DNA of 64,000 nt from Pseudomonas indica NBRC 103045 (GCF_002091635.1 NZ_BDAC01000001.1:1-64000), one strand, 5' to 3'. Counted from the first letter of the stretch, positions 8,169 to 19,149 are shown. The notes: a model not told the origin generated them from the letters alone. Translations and numbers: made by a program.

Positions 8169-9394
8169 ACGCCGGGCTCGCCCAGCGCCAGATGCACCGC
8201 CGGCAGCTTGGCCAATTGGCAGCGATGGGGGGTGATGTCGGTGCTGATGTTCTTGAAGTCGTTCGGTGCGTCGACGTTGATCAACCCGGCCTCGCCGTTG
8301 TCGACACAGATGGCCAACTCTGGCGGCAGGCGGCCGTCGACCTGTTTCTTCGGATCGAAATAGCCATCCCAGAGGATGTCCGGCAGGCGGCCGTTGAGGC
8401 CGAACTGGGTGATCTTCAGCGCCTTCAGGTCGAGGTGGTCGGGGCTGTCTCCGCCCGGCCCGAAACGGTTGCCGTGGATGTAGATGCCTTCCGGGTAGGG
8501 ATCGAAATCCTCGGTGGTGGAAAGCTCCGTGTAGCCGGTACTGAAGTAGCTGCTGATGATCACGTTGGCGGTCTTGTGCTCGCCGATGTCGTTATCGAAG
8601 ATTTCCACCTGGTCGTTGGAGTTGATCACCACCCCCGATCCCGCCGGCACGCTGGCCACCGGCGTGCCCTTGTGGCCGAAGTTCTTGTGGTTGTTGCCCT
8701 CGACCCGGTTGCGGTAGACCCGCGTGGCATAGCCCGGCTGCGGCAGGTTGGGCATATTGAACACCAGAATGCCGCCGGTGTTGCCGGTGGCGACGTTGTC
8801 GTAGACGTCGGCACCGATGGTGTTCTCGATCTCGATGCCGGCGACGTTGCGCTCGGCGCGGCTGTTGCGCACCACCACGTTGCGCGACTGGCCGACATAG
8901 ATGCCGGCATCCGACGCGCCGATGGCGACGCTGCCGTCGATCAGGGTGTTCTCGGTCTGCACCGGGTAGATGCCGTAGGCGCCATTCTCGGTGGCCGGGC
9001 CATTGGTCCATTCGGTACGCACCCGGCGGATGACAATGTTCTTGCCGCCGACCACCTTGAGCGCATCGCCCTTGGTGTCCTCGAGGGCCAGGTCCTCGAT
9101 GGTGAAGTCCGAGGCATCCACCAGCAGCCCTTCGGCCCCGGATTTCTGCCCCTTGAAGTTAAGGATGGTCTTGTCCATGCCCGCGCCGCGCAGTGTCACG
9201 CCGCTGACCTTGAGACTCAGGCTGCGGTCGAGCTGGTAGGTACCGGCAGGAATCTCGATGACGCTACCCGGCTTTGCCTTGATCAGACGAGCCTGCAGGT
9301 CTTTCTGGAAATCCAGGTGGGTCTCCGGCGCCTGCTCGCCGCAGGCAACGAGCAGCACGGACAGGGCGACCACGGGCAAGGCGGCGCTACGCAT
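8165..9394 (-). CDS. Parallel beta-helix repeat lipoprotein (partner of the diheme cytochrome)
   Basis: A 409-residue exported lipoprotein with signal and lipobox LVAC (Cys18). After 'AKPGSVIEIPAGTYQL' it has successive right-handed beta-helix rungs of the NosD/pectate-lyase type, such as 'SGVTLRGAGMDKTILNF', 'DFTIEDLALEDTKGDALKV', 'NIVIRRVRTEW', 'NVVVRNSRAERNVAGIEIEN' and 'ADVYDNVATGNTGGILV'. Such folds bind or cleave polysaccharide; no catalytic residues can be assigned with confidence. It is the first gene of a two-gene operon, with a sigma70-like promoter and a 20-bp palindrome directly upstream. Confidence 0.85.
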   Translation of the reverse strand: MRSAALPVVALSVLLVACGEQAPETHLDFQKDLQARLIKAKPGSVIEIPAGTYQLDRSLSLKVSGVTLRGAGMDKTILNFKGQKSGAEGLLVDASDFTIEDLALEDTKGDALKVVGGKNIVIRRVRTEWTNGPATENGAYGIYPVQTENTLIDGSVAIGASDAGIYVGQSRNVVVRNSRAERNVAGIEIENTIGADVYDNVATGNTGGILVFNMPNLPQPGYATRVYRNRVEGNNHKNFGHKGTPVASVPAGSGVVINSNDQVEIFDNDIGEHKTANVIISSYFSTGYTELSTTEDFDPYPEGIYIHGNRFGPGGDSPDHLDLKALKITQFGLNGRLPDILWDGYFDPKKQVDGRLPPELAICVDNGEAGLINVDAPNDFKNISTDITPHRCQLAKLPAVHLALGEPGV

Positions 9395-9421
9395 GGCACG
9401 ACTCCGGTTATGGTTATTTTG

Positions 9422-9456
9422 ATTGGCACTATAGTACCAATTTCAAGGCAGACCAA
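9422..9456 (-). promoter_or_regulatory. Promoter with overlapping 20-bp palindromic operator for the beta-helix/cytochrome operon
   Basis: On the minus strand TTGGTC (9451-9456) and TATAGT (9428-9433) are spaced by 17 nt, a good sigma70 layout, about 35 nt before the beta-helix ATG at 9394. The -10 lies in the centre of ATTGGCACTATAGTACCAAT (9422-9441), which is self-complementary except for one pair. A dyad centred on the -10 is typical of a repressor site, for example of the TetR class; the regulator is not identified in this window. Confidence 0.6.
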
Positions 9457-9499
9457 GTGTGCTGACAAAAGCTGTGGTGTATCCGTCGTCTTCGCAGGG

Positions 9500-9808
9500 G
9501 CCAGCTCTGCTGACGAAGCTTTGCTGCGGGACCCGTTCGCGAGCAGAGCTCGCTCCTACGAGGCTAGGCGGCTTTGCGGCAAATTCATTCGCCAAACCCA
9601 CCCTCGCCGGGCGAATGAATTCGCCCCTGCAACGAGCGGGCACGGCGGCTTTTCGTAGAAGCCAGCTCTGCTGGCGAAGCTTTGGTGCGGGGCCATTCGC
9701 GAGCAGATCTCGCTCATACAAGGACGAGGCGGCTTTGCGGCGAATTCATCCGCCCAAACCCACCCTCGTCGGGCGAATGAATTCGCCCCTACAGAGAGTG
9801 GGCCCGGA
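9500..9808. repeat. Tandem duplication (period 161 bp) of a composite REP unit
   Basis: Copy 1 begins GCCAGCTCTGCTGACGAAGC at 9500 and copy 2 begins GCCAGCTCTGCTGGCGAAGC at 9661. Each contains, in the same order, a GCGAGCAGA.CTCGCTC arm, a GGCGGCTTTGCGGC segment and a palindromic pair of GAATTCATTCGCC-type repeats ending in GGGCGAATGAATTCGCCCCT. The copies differ by scattered substitutions. The rest of the 9395-9819 gap holds only the promoter region of the beta-helix gene. Confidence 0.8.
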
Positions 9809-9819
9809 TGGCGAGCGAA

Positions 9820-12078
<2,259 letters not shown>

Positions 12079-12351
12079 GGCGTGACCAGGGAGACTCGAA
12101 AAAACGCGGGCGCGGAATATAGCACAAAAATTGAACAAGTCCGACCCCGCCACTCAGGTTTACCGCCGCTCCGCTTGTGGTCTGAACCCCGTCACCAGGC
12201 GCTGAGCCACGCAAAAACCGACATCCTCGCTCGGATTTCCATCCGTCGCTTGCCTCCATTGGGACGCGATACTTTTGCGATTCACGTAATAGCCAAAGGC
12301 TATACTCGCCTCAAAAACGGCGCCTGACCTGTCAGGCACAAGGAGCCTGGG

Positions 12352-14262
12352 GTGCGGCGCACGATCACCTTGTTCTTCTGTTGGCTAGGCTTGCTGGCCA
12401 CCTTCGGTACGGCCCATGCCGCTCCCATCGAACTGACCCGCGACAGCAGCGGTATGGGGTTGAACGACCGTATCGAGCTGCTCGAGGACGTCGATGGCTC
12501 CCTGACCATCGATGACATGACCGACCCCGCCGTGCAGGCGCGCTTCCGCCCCGCCGACGGCCGTGCCAGCGTCGGGCAGAGCAGCAACCCCTGGTGGGTG
12601 AAGGTGCAATTGCAGCGCGCCGGCGACACACCGCGGGAATGGTGGCTGGAAGTCGGGGCCGTCACCCTGCTGGATCTCCAGGTGTTCTTCCCCGGTGAAC
12701 AAGGCGGCTGGCGAATGCGCCAGTCCGGCGAGCGCGTCGGCTTCGCCGAAGGGCGCGATCATCCCTATCGACGTGCCGTTTTCCGCCTTCCAGCACTGGC
12801 TGGGGAACCGTCGACCTTCTATCTGCGCACTTATGACCCGGCCGGCAATTCCTTCCCGCTGCGGGTCTGGCAACTGGCCGACCTCGACCTGACGGCCACC
12901 CGCGAGAACCTGGCGATCGGCCTGGTCTACGGCGTGATCTTCGCACTGCTGCTGTACAACCTGTTCATCCTCTTCAGCCTGCGGGACAGCGCCTATCTCT
13001 GGTACGTGCTGGCGACCGCCGGGGCCCTGCTCTTCATCCTCAGCATGACCGGCCACGGTTTCCAGTATCTCTGGCCTGGCTCGGCGGTACCTTTCTGGCT
13101 GGACCGCATCACCCTGCCGTCGGTGTGGGGCTTCTGCGCCTGCCGCTTCACCCAGAGTCTCCTGCAGACCCGTGTTCACGTTCGCTGGGCCCACCGCCTG
13201 CTGAGCCTGGCCTGCGTTGTCTATGTCGTCGCCATTGCGCTGGATGCTTTCGGCCTGCGCGGCCCGACAGCATGGCTCATCGCCCTGCTGTCGCTTTCCA
13301 GCATCCCTGCTGCGCTGGGCGCCGCCCTGATTCGCTGGCGACAGGGGTTCTTTCCGGCGCTGCTGTATCTCTGCGGCTACGGCCTGGTCCTGGGCAGCAT
13401 CGGCATCCTGCTGCTACGCGCGACGGGTTTGCTGCAACCTTCACCGCTGAACGCGTTCGTCTTTCCGATTTCGGTGGCCGCCGAATCCATCTTGTTCTCC
13501 TTCGCCCTGGCCTATCGCATCCAGATTCTCAAACAAGAGAAAGCCGCCGCGCTGGAACAGGCCGACCGCGAGAAAACCGCCCGCCTCGCCCAGATGCAGG
13601 CCAGCGCGGACGAACTGCAGGCCGCGGTGGACCGGCGCACCGCCGAGCTGGCGGCAGCCAACCAGCGTCTGTCGGAGCGCGAGGCGGACCTGCGGCACGC
13701 CGCCTTCCACGACCCGCTGACCGAGCTGCCGAATCGCCGCTACCTGATCGAAAGGGTCGAAGGCACCTTGGCCGAAGCCAGGCGACGGCAGGAGTCCGTG
13801 GCGTTGATGCTGATCGATCTCGATCACTTCAAACCGATCAATGACCGTCACGGCCACGATGCGGGCGACCTGATGCTGCGCAGCATCGCCCAGCGGCTAC
13901 GCCAGCAGGTTCGCAGCCATGACATGGTGGCGCGCCTGGGCGGGGACGAATTCGCCGTGCTGGTCGGAGGGACGAACGCCGAGGGTCATGCCTGTGAAGT
14001 AGCCGAACGCCTGCTCGCCGAGCTGTCGCAGCCAGTGCGCTATGGCGCCGAACGGCTGGCGGTGACCGTCAGCATCGGTGTGGCGCTGTTTCCGCAGCAT
14101 GGCGGGCATTTTGCCGCGCTCTACAAGGCCGCCGACGAAGCACTCTACCGGGTGAAGACGCAGGGACGCTCGGGTTTCTACCTGTGCGGGGCGGATGGCG
14201 GCCTGAGCGACAGCGACTGCCTGCAACTGGATGTGCTGAAAGTGCCGAGCGGCCTGCTGTGA
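12352..14262 (+). CDS. 7TM-DISM membrane diguanylate cyclase (NicD-like)
   Basis: A 636-residue protein with a signal peptide (1-23, ending AHA), a 7TMR-DISM extracellular domain (about 30-165), seven transmembrane helices (about 185-385), a coiled coil (about 390-450) and a GGDEF domain. The active site is intact as RLGGDEFAVL, and the RxxD inhibitory site is present as RSHD five residues before it. It should therefore make c-di-GMP with product inhibition, in response to a periplasmic ligand. The start is GTG with AGGAG at 12341-12345. By position next to alr it corresponds to P. aeruginosa NicD (PA4929), a nutrient-induced dispersion cyclase; that orthology is inferred. It is convergent with alr, 6 nt apart. 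Confidence 0.92.
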   Translation: MRRTITLFFCWLGLLATFGTAHAAPIELTRDSSGMGLNDRIELLEDVDGSLTIDDMTDPAVQARFRPADGRASVGQSSNPWWVKVQLQRAGDTPREWWLEVGAVTLLDLQVFFPGEQGGWRMRQSGERVGFAEGRDHPYRRAVFRLPALAGEPSTFYLRTYDPAGNSFPLRVWQLADLDLTATRENLAIGLVYGVIFALLLYNLFILFSLRDSAYLWYVLATAGALLFILSMTGHGFQYLWPGSAVPFWLDRITLPSVWGFCACRFTQSLLQTRVHVRWAHRLLSLACVVYVVAIALDAFGLRGPTAWLIALLSLSSIPAALGAALIRWRQGFFPALLYLCGYGLVLGSIGILLLRATGLLQPSPLNAFVFPISVAAESILFSFALAYRIQILKQEKAAALEQADREKTARLAQMQASADELQAAVDRRTAELAAANQRLSEREADLRHAAFHDPLTELPNRRYLIERVEGTLAEARRRQESVALMLIDLDHFKPINDRHGHDAGDLMLRSIAQRLRQQVRSHDMVARLGGDEFAVLVGGTNAEGHACEVAERLLAELSQPVRYGAERLAVTVSIGVALFPQHGGHFAALYKAADEALYRVKTQGRSGFYLCGADGGLSDSDCLQLDVLKVPSGLL

Positions 14263-14268
14263 ACGCGG

Positions 14269-15348
14269 TTATGCCGCGCTATAACGCCGCGGTACCCGCG
14301 CGGTGACCTTGGTCAGCAGCTCGTAACCGATGGTTCCACAGGCGTGGGCGATCTCGTCCACCGGCAGTTGGGCGCCCCACAGCTCGACACGGTCACCGAC
14401 CGTGGCGTCCGGTACGTCGGTCAGCTCCACCGCCAGCATGTCCATGGAGACCCGTCCGACCAGAGGCACGCGCATTCCCCGGACAACGACCGGAGTACCG
14501 GACGGCGCATGCCGGGGGTAGCCATCACCGTAACCACAGCTGACCGTAGCGATACGGGACGGCCGTTGCGCTACCCAGGTAGCGCCGTAACCCACGCTCT
14601 CCCCCGGCGCGATATCGCGCAAGGCGATCACCTGCGCGGCCAGGGTCATCGCCGGCTTCAGCCCCAGCTCGGCAGCGGATAGTTCGGCGAATGGCGAAGC
14701 GCCGTAGAGCATGATGCCCGGTCGCAGCCAGTCCATATGCGCGGCCGGAATCGTCAGCACGGCGGCGGAGTTCGCCAGGCTGCGATGGGTGAAATCCAAG
14801 TCCAACTGAGCGAGGAAGCACTCCAGTTGCTGTTCGGTAAGAGGGTGGCCGCGCTCATCGGCACAGGCGAAATGGCTCAGCAGGTTCAGCTCGGCGACCT
14901 GCTGCGCTTCCTGCAGGCGCCCGTACCAATCGCGCAACGCTTCTGGAGCGAAGCCCAAGCGGTGCATGCCGCTGTCGAGCTTGAGCCAGACATTCAGCGG
15001 TCGAGGCACGCTTGCCGCCAACAGGGCGGTCGCCTGTTCGACGCCCTGCACGGCGACATCCAGGCCCAGCCGGGCCGCCATCTGGTATTCCGCCGGCTCG
15101 AAACAACCCTCCAGCAGCAGAATACGTGCTTCGCCGTGCATACCACGCACCTCGGCGGCCTCTTCCAGGCAGGCCACGGCGAAACCGTCGGCCTCATCGT
15201 GCAGTGCCGTAACCACCTCACGAATGCCATGCCCGTAGGCATTCGCCTTGACCACCGCAAACACCTGCCGTCCCGGCGCACAGCGCCTGGCAACGGCGTG
15301 GTTGTGGCGGATGGCGGCGAGATCGACGTGGGCGACAAGAGGGCGCAT
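14269..15348 (-). CDS. alr: Alanine racemase (PLP-dependent)
   Basis: A 359-residue alanine racemase converting L- to D-alanine for peptidoglycan. The PLP lysine is in 'FAVVKANAYGHG', and the C-terminal domain carries 'CGYGDGYPR' and 'GRVSMDMLAVEL', family landmarks around the active-site Tyr and PLP contacts. The length is typical. It lies downstream of dnaB on the same strand in the standard Pseudomonas order. A heptad-repeat element fills the gap to dnaB. The paralogue DadX is catabolic and normally sits with dadA, which is absent here, so alr is the better name. Confidence 0.93.
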   Translation of the reverse strand: MRPLVAHVDLAAIRHNHAVARRCAPGRQVFAVVKANAYGHGIREVVTALHDEADGFAVACLEEAAEVRGMHGEARILLLEGCFEPAEYQMAARLGLDVAVQGVEQATALLAASVPRPLNVWLKLDSGMHRLGFAPEALRDWYGRLQEAQQVAELNLLSHFACADERGHPLTEQQLECFLAQLDLDFTHRSLANSAAVLTIPAAHMDWLRPGIMLYGASPFAELSAAELGLKPAMTLAAQVIALRDIAPGESVGYGATWVAQRPSRIATVSCGYGDGYPRHAPSGTPVVVRGMRVPLVGRVSMDMLAVELTDVPDATVGDRVELWGAQLPVDEIAHACGTIGYELLTKVTARVPRRYSAA

Positions 15349-15383
15349 AGCGGAACTCCGGCGAAAGGAGTCCGAATTCTAAT

Positions 15384-15473
15384 GCAAGCTGCAAGCTGCA
15401 AGCTGCAAGCTGCAAGCTGCAAGCTGCAAGCTGCAAGCTGCAAGCTGCAAGCTGCAAGCTGCAAGCTGCAAGC
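15384..15473. repeat. 7-bp microsatellite, (GCAAGCT) x ~12.9, arm of a heptad-repeat element
   Basis: Ninety bases of uninterrupted GCAAGCT units. With the degenerate heptads at about 15525-15553 (CTTGTGG CTTGTAG ... CTTGCCG), immediately before the dnaB stop, it forms a potential stem across a ~50-nt spacer. Related elements are at 19297-19436 and 52343-52417. The open frames running through it encode only artefactual Gln-Leu-Ala-Cys repeats. Confidence 0.9.
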
Positions 15474-15559
15474 GAATCAGCGTGAGGGTCGAGCTGGCGC
15501 TATCGTCAAGCACCTACTGTTTTACTTGTGGCTTGTAGCTGAAGCTTGCCGCTGTCCCG

Positions 15560-16954
15560 TTATTCATCGTCGAACTGGTACGAACCGGGCGCCAGGTTCT
15601 CGAAGCGCGAATACTTGCCGAGGAAGGCCAGGCGAACCGTACCGATGGGGCCGTTACGCTGCTTGCCGATAATGATTTCGGCGACGCCCTTGTACTCGGT
15701 CTCCGGGTGGTACACCTCGTCCCGGTAGACGAACATGATGATGTCGGCGTCCTGCTCGATCGCACCGGATTCGCGCAAGTCGGAGTTCACCGGGCGCTTG
15801 TTCGGCCGCTGTTCCAGCGAGCGGTTCAGCTGCGACAGCGCGATCACCGGACAGTTGAACTCCTTGGCCAGGGCCTTCAACGAACGGGAGATTTCGGAAA
15901 TCTCATTGACCCGGCTATCGCCGCTGGAACCGGGAATCTGCATCAGTTGAAGGTAGTCGACCATGATCAGGCCGATCTCGCCGTGCTCGCGGGCCAGCCG
16001 GCGCGTACGGGCGCGCATTTCCGAGGGCGAAATGCCGGCGGTATCGTCGATGAACAGCTTGCGGTCATTGAGCAGGTTGACCGCCGAGGTCAGGCGTGGC
16101 CAGTCGTCATCGTCGAGGCGACCGGCACGTACCTTGGTCTGGTCGATGCGCCCGAGCGAGGCGAGCATACGAATCACGATGGATTCGGAAGGCATCTCCA
16201 GGGAGTACACCAGGATCGCCTTGTCGCTGCGCATCAGCGCGTTTTCCACCAAGTTCATGGCGAAGGTGGTCTTACCCATCGACGGACGACCGGCGACGAT
16301 TACCAGGTCGGCCGGCTGCAGGCCGCTGGTCTGGTTGTCCAGATCGGTGAAACCGGTGGAAAGACCGGTAATCGCGTCGCCGGCATTGAACAGCGTGTCG
16401 ATGCGGTCGATGGCCTTGACCAGGATGTCGTTGATCCCGACCGGGCCGCCGGTCTTCGGCCGTGCCTCGGCGATCTGGAAGATCAGCCGCTCGGCTTCGT
16501 CGAGGATTTCTTCTCCGGTACGCCCCTGGGGCGCGTAGGCGGCATCTGCGATTTCATTGCTGATGCCGATCAACTGCCGCAGCGTGGCCCGCTCGCGGAT
16601 GATCTGCGCATAGGCCTTGATGTTAGCCACGGACGGCGTGTTCTTGGCCAGCTCGCCAAGATAGGCGAGCCCGCCGACCTGACTGAGCTGCCCTTCCTTG
16701 TCCAGTTGCTCGGACAAGGTCACCACGTCGAACGGCATGTTGCGTTCGGCCAGTTTGAAGATGGCGCGGAAGATCAGGCGATGGTCATGGCGGTAGAAAT
16801 CGCCATCCGAGACCTGATCGAGTACCCGCTCCCAAGCGTTGTTGTCCAGCATCAGGCCGCCCAGCACGGCCTGCTCGGCCTCGATGGAATGCGGCGGCAC
16901 CTTGAGGGCAGCGGTTTCCAGATCGTATTGCTCAGGTGTGGTGATGTCGTTCAT
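15560..16954 (-). CDS. dnaB: Replicative DNA helicase DnaB
   Basis: A 464-residue hexameric replicative helicase. The N-terminal domain begins 'VPPHSIEAEQAVLGGLMLD'. The RecA-like C-domain has Walker A 'GRPSMGKTT', Walker B 'LIMVDYLQLM' and the late arginine-finger region 'SDLRESGAIEQDADIIMFVYRD'. The length is the family norm and there is no intein. It follows rplI with an intrinsic terminator between them and precedes alr. Its TAA stop abuts the heptad-repeat element, which may act as its 3' structure. Confidence 0.97.
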   Translation of the reverse strand: MNDITTPEQYDLETAALKVPPHSIEAEQAVLGGLMLDNNAWERVLDQVSDGDFYRHDHRLIFRAIFKLAERNMPFDVVTLSEQLDKEGQLSQVGGLAYLGELAKNTPSVANIKAYAQIIRERATLRQLIGISNEIADAAYAPQGRTGEEILDEAERLIFQIAEARPKTGGPVGINDILVKAIDRIDTLFNAGDAITGLSTGFTDLDNQTSGLQPADLVIVAGRPSMGKTTFAMNLVENALMRSDKAILVYSLEMPSESIVIRMLASLGRIDQTKVRAGRLDDDDWPRLTSAVNLLNDRKLFIDDTAGISPSEMRARTRRLAREHGEIGLIMVDYLQLMQIPGSSGDSRVNEISEISRSLKALAKEFNCPVIALSQLNRSLEQRPNKRPVNSDLRESGAIEQDADIIMFVYRDEVYHPETEYKGVAEIIIGKQRNGPIGTVRLAFLGKYSRFENLAPGSYQFDDE

Positions 16955-16977
16955 GACGCTCGATTTCGGGACTTCAG

Positions 16978-17023
16978 AAAAACAATGGGCACGTTCCGCC
17001 GAGACGGAAACGTGCCCGAATTG
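16978..17023 (-). terminator. Intrinsic terminator downstream of rplI
   Basis: On the minus strand the transcript would fold GGGCACGTTTCCG with CGGAACGTGCCC (extended by an AATT/AATG pairing) and then run into TTTTT (A-tract at 16978-16982 on the plus strand). It separates the rpsF-rpsR-rplI operon from dnaB. Confidence 0.8.
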
Positions 17024-17065
17024 TTAGCAGGCCAGCACCGGAGTGCAAGCCCGCTGGGCGGCTGA

Positions 17066-17512
17066 TCAGCCAGCGACCACGATCAGCTTGACGGTCGCTT
17101 CGACGTCGGTGTGCAGGTGCACGGCCACGTCGTATTCGCCTACCTGACGGATGGTACCGTTGGGCAGACGGACTTCGCTCTTGGCCACTTCCACGCCGGA
17201 GGCGGTCAGGGCGTCGGCGATGTCGGCAGTGCCGATGGAGCCGAACAGTTTGCCTTCATCGCCAGCGGTAGCGGTGATGGTGACTTCCAGTTCGGACAGT
17301 TGGGCAGCGCGAGCTTCGGCGGAAGCTTTCTTCTCGGCAGCCAGTTTCTCCAGCTCGGCGCGACGAGCTTCGAACGCAGCGACGTTCTCGGCGGTAGCGG
17401 CAGTGGCCTTGCCTTGCGGCAGGAGGAAGTTACGGGCGTAACCGCTTTTTACATTCACCTTGTCGCCCAGGTTGCCCAGGTTGGCGATTTTTTCCAGCAG
17501 GATGACTTCCAT
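17066..17512 (-). CDS. rplI: 50S ribosomal protein L9
   Basis: A 148-residue L9. The N-terminal rRNA-binding domain reads '[30 protein letters not shown]', followed by the long connecting helix '[20 protein letters not shown]' and the C-terminal domain. The length is normal. It is the last gene of the rpsF-rpsR-DUF2232-rplI operon and is followed by a terminator. GAGG precedes the start at a suitable distance. Confidence 0.97.
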   Translation of the reverse strand: MEVILLEKIANLGNLGDKVNVKSGYARNFLLPQGKATAATAENVAAFEARRAELEKLAAEKKASAEARAAQLSELEVTITATAGDEGKLFGSIGTADIADALTASGVEVAKSEVRLPNGTIRQVGEYDVAVHLHTDVEATVKLIVVAG

Positions 17513-17533
17513 TTGAGTCTTACCTCTTAACTT

Positions 17534-18415
17534 TTAACCTTCACCGTTCGCAGGTCCGGCGCCGTTCTTGCGCGCTAGGCGACCGCGAAAATCAATCAGA
17601 CTGTCGACAACGGCCAAAACCACCAGCAACGGATAGATCAGCTGCATGAACAGCAGCAGCGTCACGTACAGCCCTATCAGCCAGAACCTGGCGAGCCCCA
17701 ACCCATGCAGCAGGGCCAGCCCGGCAAATGCCAGCGGCACGCTACAGATCGGCGTCAGCATGGCCAGTTGAGGTCCCAGGTTGGGACCGACCAGCATGCC
17801 CGCCAGCAGCAGGACCGCCAGTGCCAGCGGCAGTCGCAACACGCGGAATTCGCGGCCGAAACCACCTGGGTTGTACAACGCCGCCTGCCAGTAACGCCCC
17901 AACATCAGGCTAAGCAGACTGAGGATCTGCAACAGTGCCGCCAACAGACCGGTGAGTACCGGGGCCAACAAGGCCTCCAGGCGTGCCCGCTCGTCTACCG
18001 ACAACTGTTGGTAGACCCCTTCGAGCGCTTGCGGCATGAGCTTCTGCAACTCCGCCGCCATCGCCGCGATGGGTTCGCCGAACACGGCCCCGAGCGCCAG
18101 TCCATAGACCAGACCCACGACGACGCTGCCGAGCAGCACACGCATCCAGGACATGCTGGCGCGCAGGATCAGCGCCAGCCCCAGCGATCCCAGCAACACC
18201 AACAGGGTGAGCGGTTCGCCGAAGTACCACCAGGCCAGAGCCGGCAGTATCGCCCAGACGAGAATGCCCAAGGCATCGTTCAGGCCCCGCCGCAGCAGCA
18301 CCAGGCTGCCCGCGGCGGCACTCAACCAGAACAGCAGCGGCAAGGCTGCCGAACCGACCACCACCAGGGTGGCCTGCATGCGGCCGCGCATGATGAACTC
18401 AGCCAGGGCACGCAT
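17534..18415 (-). CDS. DUF2232 multi-pass membrane protein
   Basis: A 293-residue integral membrane protein with about eight hydrophobic segments, for example 'LPLLFWLSAAAGSLVLL', 'LLALLQILSLLSLMLGRYW', 'LALAVLLLAGMLVGPNLG' and 'FWLIGLYVTLLLFMQLIYPLLVVLAVVDSLIDFR'. It resembles the YybS/DUF2232 family regularly encoded between rpsR and rplI in Pseudomonas. There is no enzymatic motif and its function is unknown. It lies within the ribosomal protein operon, 36 nt after rpsR and 21 nt before rplI, so it is probably co-transcribed with them. Confidence 0.85.
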   Translation of the reverse strand: MRALAEFIMRGRMQATLVVVGSAALPLLFWLSAAAGSLVLLRRGLNDALGILVWAILPALAWWYFGEPLTLLVLLGSLGLALILRASMSWMRVLLGSVVVGLVYGLALGAVFGEPIAAMAAELQKLMPQALEGVYQQLSVDERARLEALLAPVLTGLLAALLQILSLLSLMLGRYWQAALYNPGGFGREFRVLRLPLALAVLLLAGMLVGPNLGPQLAMLTPICSVPLAFAGLALLHGLGLARFWLIGLYVTLLLFMQLIYPLLVVLAVVDSLIDFRGRLARKNGAGPANGEG

Positions 18416-18451
18416 GCGATCTATCCCTTACTTCTTGTCGACCGTCCGGTC

Positions 18452-18682
18452 TCAACGGCCGTGGCTGTCGGTGTAGGGCAGCAGGGCCAGGAAGCGGGCG
18501 CGCTTGATAGCGGTAGCCAGCTGACGCTGATACTTGGCCTTGGTACCGGTGATACGGCTAGGAACGATCTTGCCGGTTTCAGAAATGTAGGCCTTCAGGG
18601 TGTTCAGATCTTTGTAATCGATCTCTTTCACGCCTTCAGCGGTGAAACGGCAGAACTTACGACGACGGAAAAAACGTGCCAT
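18452..18682 (-). CDS. rpsR: 30S ribosomal protein S18
   Basis: A 76-residue S18: '[25 protein letters not shown]', '[32 protein letters not shown]'. It assembles with S6 on the 30S platform, and its gene directly follows rpsF (28 nt). The Cys in 'RRKFCRF' suggests a non-C-minus isoform. Confidence 0.97.
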   Translation of the reverse strand: MARFFRRRKFCRFTAEGVKEIDYKDLNTLKAYISETGKIVPSRITGTKAKYQRQLATAIKRARFLALLPYTDSHGR

Positions 18683-18710
18683 GACAGTGGCTCCTCAATA
18701 GATCCGGGAA

Positions 18711-19127
18711 TTACTCGTCAGCGTTGTCGCTGCTGTCACTGTCGTCGCCTTCGGCGCCGTCAGTAGCTTCAACGCGATCACGACGCTCGCGGCGCTCGCT
18801 GCGGTTTTCCTCGGCCTTGAGCATCTCGGACTGGCCGGTGACGGCTTCGTCGCGACGGATGACCAGGTTACGGATAACGGCGTCGTTGTAGCGGAAGTTG
18901 TCTTCCAGCTCGGACAGGGCTTTGCCGCTGCACTCGACGTTCATCATCACGTAGTGAGCCTTGTGCACGTTGTTGATGGCATAAGCCAGCTGACGACGGC
19001 CCCAGTCTTCCAGGCGGTGAATCTTGCCGCCGTCTTCTTCGATCAGCTTGGTGTAACGCTCGACCATGCCGCCGACTTGCTCGCTCTGGTCCGGGTGAAC
19101 CAGAAAGATGATTTCGTAATGACGCAT
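18711..19127 (-). CDS. rpsF: 30S ribosomal protein S6
   Basis: A 138-residue S6 starting '[25 protein letters not shown]' and including '[23 protein letters not shown]'. The C-terminal tail is acidic ('[13 protein letters not shown]'), as in other gamma-proteobacteria, where S6 can receive post-translational glutamates (RimK, not in this window). It is first in the operon, with AAGGAG a few bases before ATG, a leader hairpin and a good promoter upstream. Confidence 0.97.
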   Translation of the reverse strand: MRHYEIIFLVHPDQSEQVGGMVERYTKLIEEDGGKIHRLEDWGRRQLAYAINNVHKAHYVMMNVECSGKALSELEDNFRYNDAVIRNLVIRRDEAVTGQSEMLKAEENRSERRERRDRVEATDGAEGDDSDSSDNADE

Positions 19128-19149
19128 AAATGCTCCTTACGGGTTGCAG

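Noticed and set aside
9500-9808. Possible insertion sequence remnant
   Set aside because: Contains only REP-type palindromes, with no transposase fragment or target-site duplication.
12275-12306. Promoter of the diguanylate cyclase gene (TTGCGA ... TATACT)
   Set aside because: The TATACT is good but the only -35 candidates give spacers of 20 or 14 nt; left out as not well supported.
15218-15464. Repetitive Gln-Leu-Ala-Cys-Ser peptides
   Set aside because: Translation of the GCAAGCT microsatellite, which reads openly in several frames because the period is 7; no ribosome binding site.
15384-15473. CRISPR-like direct repeats
   Set aside because: Seven-base units without spacers; a microsatellite, not a CRISPR array.
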